From the NCBI GenBank assembly GCA_030739735.1, contig JASLYQ010000002.1, positions 1 through 64,000 on the forward strand: 64,000 nucleotides of DNA, read 5' to 3'. The position numbers were made by a program, and so were the translations under genes. The notes under the pieces are model-generated. The model saw only the letters and a list, made by a program, of their open reading frames with translations. It was not told the DNA's origin and ran no database searches. Below, in pieces: positions 26,902 to 35,325 of this stretch. Origin of the DNA: Alphaproteobacteria bacterium (GTDB lineage: Bacteria > Pseudomonadota > Alphaproteobacteria > UBA7887). Numbering within the stretch: position 1 is the stretch's first letter; each line of letters begins with the position of its first letter.

Positions 26902-27648
26902 CTACCCCTCCATCACCCCCGCGACGGTGAAACCGCCGTCGGCAGCGTAGGTGTGACCGGTGGTAAAGGTACAGTCGTCGGAGGCAAGGAAGGCGGCAAC
27001 GGCGGCGATCTCGCTGGGATGGCCAAAGCGCTTGAGAGGCATGCGCTGGGCGGCGCTGGCCATCAGCTCGCCTTGCAGCTCGGGGTGCGTTTTCGTCGGA
27101 CCCGGCGCCACAGCATTGACCAATATATCGTGCTCGGCGAGTTCGATGGCCATGCATTGTGTGAGGTTGATCAACCCGGCCTTGCTGGTGCCGTAGGCTG
27201 CGCGCCCACGGCCGCCGAAGATGCCAGAGTTCGAGGCTACGTTGACGATGCGACCGCCCGCCCCTTGTGCCACCATCCGGCGTGCCGCCACCTGGCCGCA
27301 AAGAAAGGCGCCGTAGAGGTTGATGCCGAGCACTGTGCGCCAGTGCTCGTCCGTAGTCTCGAGGAAGGGCATGCGGTCCATCACCCCGGCATTGGCGACC
27401 AGCACGTCAAGGCCGTCCCACAGCGCCACCGCTTTCGCCACAGCACCCTCAACAGCGCAACGCTCACGCACGTCGATAACATGCGCCGCAACATCGTGGC
27501 CGATGCTGTCGGCCGCCGCCTCAGCCCGCGCCTCGTGGCGGTCGCAGATCAGGACCTGCGCGCCCTCCTCCGCCAGGCGCTGGGCGATGGCAAGGCCGAT
27601 GCCGTGACCGGCGCCGGTGACCATGGCACGCTTGCCCACAAACCTCAT
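26902..27648 (-). CDS. Short-chain dehydrogenase/reductase (SDR)
   Basis: This is a classical SDR of 248 residues using NAD(P)(H). It shows the TGAGHGIGLAIA cofactor motif at residue 11, NAGV at about residue 91, catalytic Ser in VNVASNSGIFG, and YGTSK with the catalytic Tyr and Lys. An acidic residue after the second strand (LICDRHEAR) favours NAD over NADP. The C-terminus FTTGHTYAADGGFT is standard. The substrate is not deducible. It lies about 100 bases downstream of the Fe-S/flavoprotein pair on the same strand and may be co-transcribed with it. Confidence 0.9.
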   Translation of the reverse strand: MRFVGKRAMVTGAGHGIGLAIAQRLAEEGAQVLICDRHEARAEAAADSIGHDVAAHVIDVRERCAVEGAVAKAVALWDGLDVLVANAGVMDRMPFLETTDEHWRTVLGINLYGAFLCGQVAARRMVAQGAGGRIVNVASNSGIFGGRGRAAYGTSKAGLINLTQCMAIELAEHDILVNAVAPGPTKTHPELQGELMASAAQRMPLKRFGHPSEIAAVAAFLASDDCTFTTGHTYAADGGFTVAGVMEG

Positions 27649-27752
27649 GTTTCCTCTCCTTCTGACGGCAAGGCGTCATGCAGAAAACTACCGAAGACGA
27701 TCATCTCCGGACTGGTAACGCGGTAGATGTGGATGCTGCCGACGGGGAGCCA

Positions 27753-28439
27753 TCAAAGCTGCGCCAGCAGCGGCGCAATAACCTTGCCTTTAAGATCGAT
27801 ACCGATGCCGCATTTGCAACCGGGGCAGTCGACGCAAGCGTCAAGCCCGAGCTCTCGCGCGGTCTCGAGCGCACCCACGCGATCGCTTTCGCTGGCCAGC
27901 GGATCGAGGCGCAGGCGTTGCAACTTCAGCAGTGAGAACGGATTGCCCCAGCGATAGGCGTCACCGTCATCGCGCTGCTCTTCACCATCTCTGAAGTTGC
28001 GCGCGTGCATAGGACAGTCATGCAGACAGGCATAACAGTCGATACAGGCGGTCAGGGCGTGAAAGTCGTCGCCCGCCGCCACATTGAGATCGTTCGCGAG
28101 TATGGCGTTGGGCAGATGGCCGCGCAATTGCCGGGCGATGCCGTCGCGGCGGCCGATCATGTCGCGCAACACCGGCAGGGTGCCTTGGGCGCTGATGCTA
28201 TCGCCTTCCTTTACCCGCGCCCGGCAAGACAAGCGTGGGCGGCCGTTGACGTCGACGGTGCATAGGCCGCAAGCGCGGTTGCGGCAGCCATAGCGATAGG
28301 AGAGATCGAGAATCTCGCTGGTCTGTGCCTGCAAAAGCAAGTCCAGCACCATCGGGCGCTCGCCCTCTTCGCGTGGCTGATATTCGTAGGTCACCGGACG
28401 GTCTTCGCCATCGCGGTGCAGAACGATCTCTACCTTCAT
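27753..28439 (-). CDS. Iron-sulfur subunit of a soluble fumarate reductase/succinate dehydrogenase-like enzyme
   Basis: The protein resembles FrdB/SdhB in layout. It has an N-terminal 2Fe-2S ferredoxin domain with CRNRACGLCTVDV and LSCRARV, and a C-terminal helical domain with CIDCYACLHDCPMHARN and CVDCPGCKCG for 4Fe-4S-type clusters. At 228 residues it is near family length. Spacing in the second cluster group differs from canonical SdhB. It overlaps the flavoprotein gene by four bases, so the two form a complex; no membrane-anchor gene follows. The electron acceptor is unknown. Confidence 0.82.
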   Translation of the reverse strand: MKVEIVLHRDGEDRPVTYEYQPREEGERPMVLDLLLQAQTSEILDLSYRYGCRNRACGLCTVDVNGRPRLSCRARVKEGDSISAQGTLPVLRDMIGRRDGIARQLRGHLPNAILANDLNVAAGDDFHALTACIDCYACLHDCPMHARNFRDGEEQRDDGDAYRWGNPFSLLKLQRLRLDPLASESDRVGALETARELGLDACVDCPGCKCGIGIDLKGKVIAPLLAQL

Positions 28440-30355
28440 GCTTCCGCGACCTGAGCTTCGGCGACCTTCTCATCACCACTCTTGAGAGGGCCCATGGTGG
28501 CGCGATAGCGCCCCTCTATGACAGCATCTCGCCAGCGCAGCGGCAGCGACCGTAACAACCTGAGAGCCACCTTGCGCTTGCGATCTCGGTACAGGTAGGC
28601 CAGCAGTTGCAAGAACGGCGTGCCCTTGCGCGGTGCCTTCACCACCCCCCAGCCATCCGCCGCATCACGACGAACAACCGCCGACCACGGCCGCGACCAC
28701 AGCAGCGAGGTCTGGCCACCATCGAGGCGGACATGCGCACCCAGACTGTCCTCGCGCGTCAATGCCGCTCGTGCCACAGCTTCCGCCGTGTCCAGCATGC
28801 TAGCAAGTTCGACGCGGTCTATGAAAGACTGGTTCCACACACCCTCGCAACTCACAGTGGCCTCGCTGCAGCGGCGGCGCAGCTCGGCAATCTTCGTCAA
28901 CATGGTCTCGAGCCCCGACCTGGTACGGGCCGGGCCGATATGTTCCCAACAGGCTTCCTGCAGCTCCCTTACGAGACACGCCGGCGCGTCGGCACTGCCC
29001 TGTCCGAACAGGCCGCGATAGCCATCAAGCAGCGGTGTAAAAACGGCATCGTCAGCGGGTTTGCTCGCCTTGGCGACGGCAGCCGCGCCATGGCCGGCAC
29101 GAATGCCGAAGACCGCGTTTTCCGACAGCGCCGTCGAGCCCAATCGGTTGGCACCGAACACACCGCCCATCGCCTGGCCGGCGGAAAATAATCCACGCAC
29201 GGCTGCACGATCCTCATCGGTCTTGGCCGCGGCATCAGGTCCGACACGCACTCCGCCCATGCAATAGTGCGCACTCGGGCGCACCTCCCACCATTCCTGG
29301 CACTTTGTCGCCTTGCGCCCCATGGCCTGGCGCACCGTGCCCATGACCTTGGATAAAGTAGTGTTCAGAAAAACCTCGAAATAGGGTCCGGAGCGCGGTG
29401 CCGCAACATTAGCGGTGAGATCGAGATAGCAGCCGCCCCGCTCAGTGCCGCGTCCTTCATTAACCGCGCGTACCATGGCGGCAGCACACTCAGCGCGAGT
29501 GCGCAGCATCAGCCCATCGAGCAAGAGCTTGCCCTCGGCATCACGCAGCACCCCGAGATAACCCGCCACACCGGGCTCTGAAGCGATCAGCCCCTCGTAG
29601 GACGGCGGATAGGTGATACAGAAGGGCAGGAACTGCACCTGCTCCATATCTACCAGATCGGCGCCCGCGCGCAGAGCAAGCGCATAAGAATCGCCGGTAT
29701 TGCCGCGCATGGTGTCAGTCTTGGGAAAATACATCGTGCCTAGCCCGCCGGAAGCGATCACCACCGATGGTGCACGGATCGCCAGCAACTCGCCGCGCCC
29801 AGCGTCGTAGACCACAGCGCCCGCAACGCAGGGATCGCCATCGTCAACCGTCACCAAATCCAATACCCAGGCGTCTTCGAGATGGTCGATCCCGGCGCCC
29901 TGGACGACCGCATTCCAGTGGGCATGGCTAAACGCCACGCCGCTATTGCGATGGACGACGGAGCGCCGATGGGTGTGTCCGCCAAATGCGACCGGTACCG
30001 TTTGCGGGCCGCCGCGCTCCTCGTCGATGTCGGGGCGCAGACCTTGCCGGCGAATCCAGTCATAAGCGTCACGGCTGTCAGCCGCGAAGGCATCAGTAAT
30101 TTCGGGATCGGGCAGATCAGCACCCGCCACGCGTAAATTATCGGAGAGCACCTGACGAGTATCGGCATCCTCTGCGCTGCCACGAAGCGTAATAATACCT
30201 TCGGAAATCTTGGTGTCTGAGCAGCCGATCGGATCCTTCGATACCACCAGCACCCGCGCGCCGCTCTCCGCGGCAGCGTGCGCGGCCGCGCTTCCGGCAC
30301 CGCCGGAGCCAATTACTACAACGTCATAGTCGTGCCACTGCGTCTCTATCGCCAT
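28436..30355 (-). CDS. FAD-binding flavoprotein subunit, fumarate reductase/succinate dehydrogenase family
   Basis: The 639-residue protein has the dinucleotide motif VVVIGSGGAGSAAAHAA at residue 11, the fumarate-reductase substrate region HYCMGGVRVG near residue 365, and GQAMGGVFGANRLGSTALSE near residue 390, which holds the FAD and active-site residues. At the site where SdhA/FrdA carry the covalent FAD histidine (SHTxAAQGG), this protein reads CSDTKISEGI, so FAD is probably non-covalent. It pairs with the downstream Fe-S protein. Possible roles are a soluble dehydrogenase for a dicarboxylate or a related 2-enoate. A 19-base repeat lies 32-50 bases upstream of its start. Confidence 0.85.
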   Translation of the reverse strand: MAIETQWHDYDVVVIGSGGAGSAAAHAAAESGARVLVVSKDPIGCSDTKISEGIITLRGSAEDADTRQVLSDNLRVAGADLPDPEITDAFAADSRDAYDWIRRQGLRPDIDEERGGPQTVPVAFGGHTHRRSVVHRNSGVAFSHAHWNAVVQGAGIDHLEDAWVLDLVTVDDGDPCVAGAVVYDAGRGELLAIRAPSVVIASGGLGTMYFPKTDTMRGNTGDSYALALRAGADLVDMEQVQFLPFCITYPPSYEGLIASEPGVAGYLGVLRDAEGKLLLDGLMLRTRAECAAAMVRAVNEGRGTERGGCYLDLTANVAAPRSGPYFEVFLNTTLSKVMGTVRQAMGRKATKCQEWWEVRPSAHYCMGGVRVGPDAAAKTDEDRAAVRGLFSAGQAMGGVFGANRLGSTALSENAVFGIRAGHGAAAVAKASKPADDAVFTPLLDGYRGLFGQGSADAPACLVRELQEACWEHIGPARTRSGLETMLTKIAELRRRCSEATVSCEGVWNQSFIDRVELASMLDTAEAVARAALTREDSLGAHVRLDGGQTSLLWSRPWSAVVRRDAADGWGVVKAPRKGTPFLQLLAYLYRDRKRKVALRLLRSLPLRWRDAVIEGRYRATMGPLKSGDEKVAEAQVAEA

Positions 30356-30386
30356 TCCGTGTCTCCCTCTTCCTCAAGTCGCGGCA

Positions 30387-30405
30387 TTCAAGCATGAAAC
30401 GGCAA
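30387..30405 (-). repeat. 19-bp repeat, copy 1 (upstream of flavoprotein gene)
   Basis: On the minus strand the copy reads GCCGTTTCATGCTTGAATG, ending 32 bases before the flavoprotein ATG. An identical copy sits at 33146-33164. It contains a small dyad, TTCA-N4-TGAA. The similar distance to both gene starts suggests a shared operator or promoter element. Confidence 0.6.
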
Positions 30406-30458
30406 GCGAGGCACCCATCCTGGGCGCGGATCAGAGCTGCAACCACAACATGAAAAGA

Positions 30459-33101
30459 TCAAGGACCGGGATTGGCGCCATACGACAACATCACCCGGCG
30501 TTTGCCATCTAGCGTCTCCGCTATGTCGAATACGCTGAGAAAGCTCTCCCGCATATCGGGGTCTTGAAACCGCATCTGCAGGTATTCGGCGAAGCGCGCC
30601 CGCAAGGTTGCAATCTCGCCGTTCCTATCGGCTAGCACCGACTCATCCAACGGCACCACGCCCTTCGCAGGTTGGCCGAGGCAGGCATGAAGAACAGGCG
30701 CACAATAGCCCCGGCAAATCCGCTTCAGGCCGTCGACACGGTTGCAACTGCAATCGCATGGCAACTCGATGGTAAAGCCGCCGCTACTACCAAAAGTGGC
30801 CTGCTCACGGGTCATAGCAGCGGCTACCATCTCTTGCAGGGACTCGCCGCTGAGCGCCGGAAACATCTCTATGGCATCCTGGAAGACATCGTCGGCGATA
30901 TCGTCCGAAGACAGCATCGCGGCTCGTCGATCGCCTTCCCAAGGCGCCGCGATGGCGAAGCGCCCCGCGACGCTCGCGTGGTGCGACAACACTGGATTTT
31001 TGATTGTCCAATCGATCAGCCGAAAGTCGATTAGGTCGGCCGAAAAGCTGCCGCGCATGACGAACGGCGTGTATTCCTCGATCGTCACCTGGCCGGTCAG
31101 CGGATATCGCCGCACCTGCGCAGAATAGATGCCGACAGCCCGGTATGCCCCGCCGTCCTCGGCCGAGACCGACATCTGCGCATTGGCGAAACTGCCGCTG
31201 AAGCCGTAGTCAATAAGTGGGATTGTGATCTGTACCGAAGAGCCTTCGGTGGCGTCCAACACCGCGGCCATACGAGCCATCTCCTCGTCCAGATCCAACA
31301 CGCCCGCTTCGCCAGAACCAGCAGCCATGTTCACGACCTGACCGCTAAAAGCACCGGTCCCCGTGGTGTGGCTATTGCTGCCGAGCAGACCCGGATTCAA
31401 TTCCAGCAAAATCGTGGTAACGGGCCCGCAGGCCATGTACCTGAACGCCTCATAACAGGGGGTCTCTGTCTCCTGGCGCCCCATTTGCGCACTCGTCCCC
31501 TCATAGGTGCTCAAAATTGACGCACCGCCGTCGAGTTCCTCGGCAGTGTGCGCAACAGCGGAATCGCCTCCCAAAGCTGCCGGCTGTGGTTGGCTTCCAG
31601 GTGGACTTGCCTCCGGCTGCCCCTGCGTCCGCGACCCAACCATCGAACTTTCCCAGCCACTGATGGAAAAATGCAGCAACGGATGCTGAGCTAAGGTCGT
31701 CGCTGGATTGCGCGCGACATTGGCGATAATGAGGTATTGGGGAGTATCGGTTGCGAGGTGAAACCGCCAATGCGCAATGTGCTCCTCGGACTTGGCGGGG
31801 TTCTGAACGATAGTCGGGCGGCCCACTTGCTTGGCGCCGCTCACACCGACGACAAGTGAGCGTAGCCGGGCTATGTCCTCACCACTGGTTTGCACGGAGA
31901 TATCGACCCCATCTGGCACACCGATAACGAGCTTGACACAGCGGGTCGCGACCTTCGACAAATTCAACGTTACTTTTGCTTGAGGTCTATCATTAGACAG
32001 AAAGAGCGGTGGACAGCCGCCGAAAACAGCCCTGTGCCAGCGGCGCCGGACCCCCTCCTCCGATTGGGTGACCTGCGCCCGTCTTGGCACATAGTCGGAA
32101 AACGTAACAACAAAATTAGCATAAAGCCGAGCCAGCCCCAGTCCCGTCTCGCGACGCAGGCCGGTATCGAGCCATGTCATCTCATCCGGCAAACCGGGGG
32201 AGCCGTCCAGCGGGGTGCTGAAGAAGGAATCCAAGTAGTGATAGTCGGGCGCAATCGGCTCGATCGTTGCCAACCCATTCGATACTTTGGCGCTCATATA
32301 TTCGCCGATATACCGCCACAGGGAAGCGCTCCAATAGCCATCGTTCTTGCGCCGCAAATCATTATCCGAAACGTAAAGCGTACTGCTGTACCTGCGGCCA
32401 CCCCAGCGCTGGACTGGGCGACGTCGCGAAGGCTCTACACCTCGCAGAGCGAAGGCGGTATCAATGCCCATCGCCTCTGCCGTTCCCTCGACAATCCAAT
32501 TACCTAAGGTACAATTCTCCGGAAATAGGTCGTAGCCGTATTGAACCGCATGAAACAGCTCGTGCGCTAAATTCTCCATCGTCCGCGCACGTAGTACCCC
32601 CCCCTGAAAGGCGCGCGACAGATCGATCTTGATATAGGGAGTCGTGCCCATGCCACGACAACGAACGCTATAGCCCGCGGGTGCGGTGCTGGAAAGCCGG
32701 ATGCGCTCGTGCTCGTTCAGCTGGGTGAAGGCCTCGTCATCGACATAGGCGCCAGTCATGTCGCGCCAATCGGGATAATCGTAGAGATAGATGCGGTAGG
32801 CCTGCCTGCCGTCGTCGCCGGTCACCACGGGCTCGAGCATCGGTTGGCGAAACCCGAGCAACTCGTAATGCCGCGCGACCTCGCGAAGATAGCTCTCGAG
32901 TACAGCGATATGCCCCGGCGGAACATCGGCTACATCGTTCAACCCCAGCAGATTGGTCACATCGGTCACCGCCTCGACGTTCTCGGGCGCGCCAATCCAG
33001 ATGTCGAAATCCTTTATCTGCCAAGCCGCGCTTACCGGATCGTGCACAGCCAACAGAGCCAACAACCCCACGAATCCCGCCGTAATCCGACCTGCCACTC
33101 T
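30459..33101 (-). CDS. Large secreted protein with putative zinc-metalloprotease (HExxH) domain
   Basis: About 880 residues. A signal peptide (hydrophobic core FVGLLALLAV, cleavage near VSAAW) supports the GTG start at 33101; a longer frame with ATG 33170 would put the 19-base repeat inside the gene. The N-terminal domain contains ENLAHELFHAVQYGYD, an HExxH zinc motif with His180, Glu181 and His184. About 18 residues later comes NWIVEGTAEAMG, whose glutamate could be the third ligand, as in gluzincins. A proline-rich linker near residue 500 leads to a second region of unknown fold and a cysteine-rich segment (CDCSCNRVDGLKRICRGYC). No known peptidase family was recognised. It is probably periplasmic or extracellular. 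Confidence 0.7.
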   Translation of the reverse strand, partial: RVAGRITAGFVGLLALLAVHDPVSAAWQIKDFDIWIGAPENVEAVTDVTNLLGLNDVADVPPGHIAVLESYLREVARHYELLGFRQPMLEPVVTGDDGRQAYRIYLYDYPDWRDMTGAYVDDEAFTQLNEHERIRLSSTAPAGYSVRCRGMGTTPYIKIDLSRAFQGGVLRARTMENLAHELFHAVQYGYDLFPENCTLGNWIVEGTAEAMGIDTAFALRGVEPSRRRPVQRWGGRRYSSTLYVSDNDLRRKNDGYWSASLWRYIGEYMSAKVSNGLATIEPIAPDYHYLDSFFSTPLDGSPGLPDEMTWLDTGLRRETGLGLARLYANFVVTFSDYVPRRAQVTQSEEGVRRRWHRAVFGGCPPLFLSNDRPQAKVTLNLSKVATRCVKLVIGVPDGVDISVQTSGEDIARLRSLVVGVSGAKQVGRPTIVQNPAKSEEHIAHWRFHLATDTPQYLIIANVARNPATTLAQHPLLHFSISGWESSMVGSRTQGQPEASPPGSQPQPAALGGDSAVAHTAEELDGGASILSTYEGTSAQMGRQETETPCYEAFRYMACGPVTTILLELNPGLLGSNSHTTGTGAFSGQVVNMAAGSGEAGVLDLDEEMARMAAVLDATEGSSVQITIPLIDYGFSGSFANAQMSVSAEDGGAYRAVGIYSAQVRRYPLTGQVTIEEYTPFVMRGSFSADLIDFRLIDWTIKNPVLSHHASVAGRFAIAAPWEGDRRAAMLSSDDIADDVFQDAIEMFPALSGESLQEMVAAAMTREQATFGSSGGFTIELPCDCSCNRVDGLKRICRGYCAPVLHACLGQPAKGVVPLDESVLADRNGEIATLRARFAEYLQMRFQDPDMRESFLSVFDIAETLDGKRRVMLSYGANPGP

Positions 33102-33145
33102 CCATCCCCCACAACACTCCGCCGCGGCGTTGCGCGGTGTGGAAA

Positions 33146-33164
33146 CATTCAAGCATGAAACGGC
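33146..33164 (-). repeat. 19-bp repeat, copy 2 (upstream of secreted protease-like gene)
   Basis: Identical to 30387-30405 over 19 bases and in the same orientation, 45-63 bases before the GTG start of the secreted protein. The flanking bases differ, so the conserved block is sharply bounded. Confidence 0.6.
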
Positions 33165-33188
33165 CAGCACGGTGGCCAGAAAGATGTC

Positions 33189-33653
33189 TTATGGCGCCAA
33201 CGTTCGCAGCGGGACCAGAGAGACGCCGCGGACCTCAGCCCAGGCGTGCCCGAGCCTTGCCAATTCCCCCTCGCTCAACATTTCGTCAGCCAAAGGAAAC
33301 AGAAACTCCTCCTCTTTCCGAAAATGTTCGCGGGCGAATCCGATGCAATAGTGAATCCAATCCACGGCATCTTGGAGATCCTGAGCGTCCTCCACCTTCT
33401 CCAGGGATTGTTCCATTCTCGTGTGCTCATCGCGCATTGCCGTGACAAGCCGGTCATCCTCCAGATGAGGCCGCAGCGCAGGAATGAGCAGCGTTTCCTC
33501 AAGCTTGCCGTGGGAGACAATCTCGGCATTCAATGCGATCGTGGCATTTTGAATTTGTGAAATAATTTCAACTTCATCAACCAGAGAATTAACCTGATCA
33601 AATAGTCCGCAATACGCACCATGCTCACCGCGCAGGGCGTCCGTTATTCGCAT
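33189..33653 (-). CDS. Hemerythrin HHE-domain protein
   Basis: The 154-residue protein has the di-iron helical-bundle ligands spaced as in hemerythrin HHE proteins: GEHGAYCGLFDQV near residue 9, SHGKLEETLLIPAL, DEHTRMEQSLEKV, and HYCIGFAREHFRKEEEFLFPL. Such proteins bind oxygen or nitric oxide or sense iron and redox state. The start at 33653 follows GGAGG at good spacing; the longer frame has no family similarity upstream. It lies directly upstream of the secreted protease-like gene on the same strand. Confidence 0.88.
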   Translation of the reverse strand: MRITDALRGEHGAYCGLFDQVNSLVDEVEIISQIQNATIALNAEIVSHGKLEETLLIPALRPHLEDDRLVTAMRDEHTRMEQSLEKVEDAQDLQDAVDWIHYCIGFAREHFRKEEEFLFPLADEMLSEGELARLGHAWAEVRGVSLVPLRTLAP

Positions 33654-34099
33654 GCCACCTCCTGCCACTTCCGCAGGCCAGCCAAGTATCGGGGCGGGCA
33701 GCCGAAACTGTTTTGCCAAGTCTGCCCAGCAGGCCCACCCTGGCATGATGTCTTGCGTTTTCCTAATCGACGACCCCCCATAACCAACTCGAAAGTAGCG
33801 CTTTGAGCCAAGCTATACCTTTATCGAGATCAATTTTCCGGCGAGCAGGGTAAAAGCGTTGTCCCGTTCTTCATCAGGCGCCTTAGCGGTTTCGCACCTT
33901 GGTAAGTTTTGCAGTGCCACGGTAGAACATGTTGCTCGAACTCTCGGTATAGACCGAAATACCGATGACAAACGCGATACTCTCCTCGGCCGCCACGGCG
34001 TAGCAGCAGCGCAAGCCAAATCGCTATTCCCGGACGCCTCGGGTTGCTCGGCTCAGATAGCTGTGGCCGACACGGCGCGTGAGACAACCCGGATGCGCC
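33654..34099. other. Intergenic stretch without recognisable gene
   Basis: Several short open frames exist on both strands (for example 33830-34087 minus), but none has a ribosome site plus a recognisable motif. The region lies between the hemerythrin start and the end of the enolase-superfamily gene. Nothing else was seen in it. Confidence 0.4.
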
Positions 34100-35185
34100 T
34101 CAAAGGCGGAAGCCGTCCATGCCGTCCCAATCAAACTCGACCCCGTGACCTGGACGCTCCGGCGCCGTGGCAAAACCCTCGACGATGGTGAGCGGTTCGG
34201 CGATGTATTTCTCGAGTCCAAAGCCGTGAACCTCAAGGTACGACTTGTTGGGTACGGCCGCGAGCAAATGGACGTGCAGGTCGTGCACCCCGTGCGAAGT
34301 GACAGGCAGATTGTTAGCCTCTGCCAAATGCGCAATCTTCATCCAGCCAGTAATGCCGCCGCAATTGGATACATCCGGCTCGGGGAAAGCGACACCGCCC
34401 GCGGCGATGAGGTGCTGGAACTCGTGCACCGTGCGCAGATTCTCGCCGGCAGCGATTGGCACCGGACCATCGCGCGCGATACGGCCATGGCCGGTATAAT
34501 CGTCTGGTATCGTCGGCTCCTCGAGCCAGAAGACGTCGTGCTCAGCGAAGGCTCGCGAGGCGCGGATCGCCACTTCTGGGCTCCACCGCATATTAGCGTC
34601 AACCATCAGCGGAAAGTCATCGCCCAGCATCTTGCGCATTTTGCCGACCCGTGCGACGTCCTCGCTAAGCCTATCGCGCCCCACCTTCATCTTAATGGCG
34701 CGAAAGCCTTTGTCGAGATTATCCTGGGTCTGGTCCAGCAACTGCTCGATGGGGAAATAGAGATCGATGCCGCCGGCATAGGCGCGCACCTTCGAGTCAT
34801 GCCCACCGAGCAGGCGCCAAAGGGGAACCCCGGCCTTCTTTGCTTTCAGATCCCACAAGGCGATATCCACGGCGGAGATAGCGAAGACCACCATGCCGCC
34901 GCGGCCGCTATAATGCACCGACCACCACATATCCTGCCAATGCTGCTCGATGCGGTCGGTCTCCTTGCCTTGCAGCAAGGGCTTGTAGGCTTCGCTAATG
35001 ACCGCCTGGATTCCCGCCGCGCTGGCGCTTGCCGTATAGGTATAGCCGACCCCCTCCAGGCCATCGACGTCACGGATACGCACCGTGATCAAATCGAATG
35101 TGGTCATCTCACCGTGCGTCGAATCGGACAGCGGAATCGGCAGCGGGATGCGATAATGGCCGGAGCGAAGATCGGCGATGGTCAT
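34100..35185 (-). CDS. Enolase-superfamily enzyme (mandelate racemase/muconate lactonizing family)
   Basis: The 361-residue protein has the MR/MLE capping domain and barrel. The catalytic KxK is in RAIKMKVGRD near residue 165. Metal ligands are in VDANMRW, WLEEPTIPDD and AAGENL, and the partner histidine is in TSHGVHDLHVH, placing it in the mandelate racemase-like subgroup that dehydrates sugar acids or racemises hydroxy acids. I start at 35185 with AAGGGGG upstream. It faces a divergent MFS-amidohydrolase-ADH set, which would fit sugar-acid catabolism. The exact substrate is unknown. Confidence 0.87.
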   Translation of the reverse strand: MTIADLRSGHYRIPLPIPLSDSTHGEMTTFDLITVRIRDVDGLEGVGYTYTASASAAGIQAVISEAYKPLLQGKETDRIEQHWQDMWWSVHYSGRGGMVVFAISAVDIALWDLKAKKAGVPLWRLLGGHDSKVRAYAGGIDLYFPIEQLLDQTQDNLDKGFRAIKMKVGRDRLSEDVARVGKMRKMLGDDFPLMVDANMRWSPEVAIRASRAFAEHDVFWLEEPTIPDDYTGHGRIARDGPVPIAAGENLRTVHEFQHLIAAGGVAFPEPDVSNCGGITGWMKIAHLAEANNLPVTSHGVHDLHVHLLAAVPNKSYLEVHGFGLEKYIAEPLTIVEGFATAPERPGHGVEFDWDGMDGFRL

Positions 35186-35325
35186 GGGTGCCCCCTTGGC
35201 GGACGGTGGCGGAGAACAATTACCTACACCGGAAAACCGGGCCACGCCATAGCCTCGCTTGATGCCACCAGCCGGCGCTGTTACATCGGCCCTACGCTAG
35301 TGATTTTCCCAACTCCCGGCCCACC

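Noticed and set aside
33830-34087. Minus-strand ORF of 85 codons between hemerythrin and the enolase-family gene
   Set aside because: Basic, low-information sequence with no motif or ribosome site; treated as noise.
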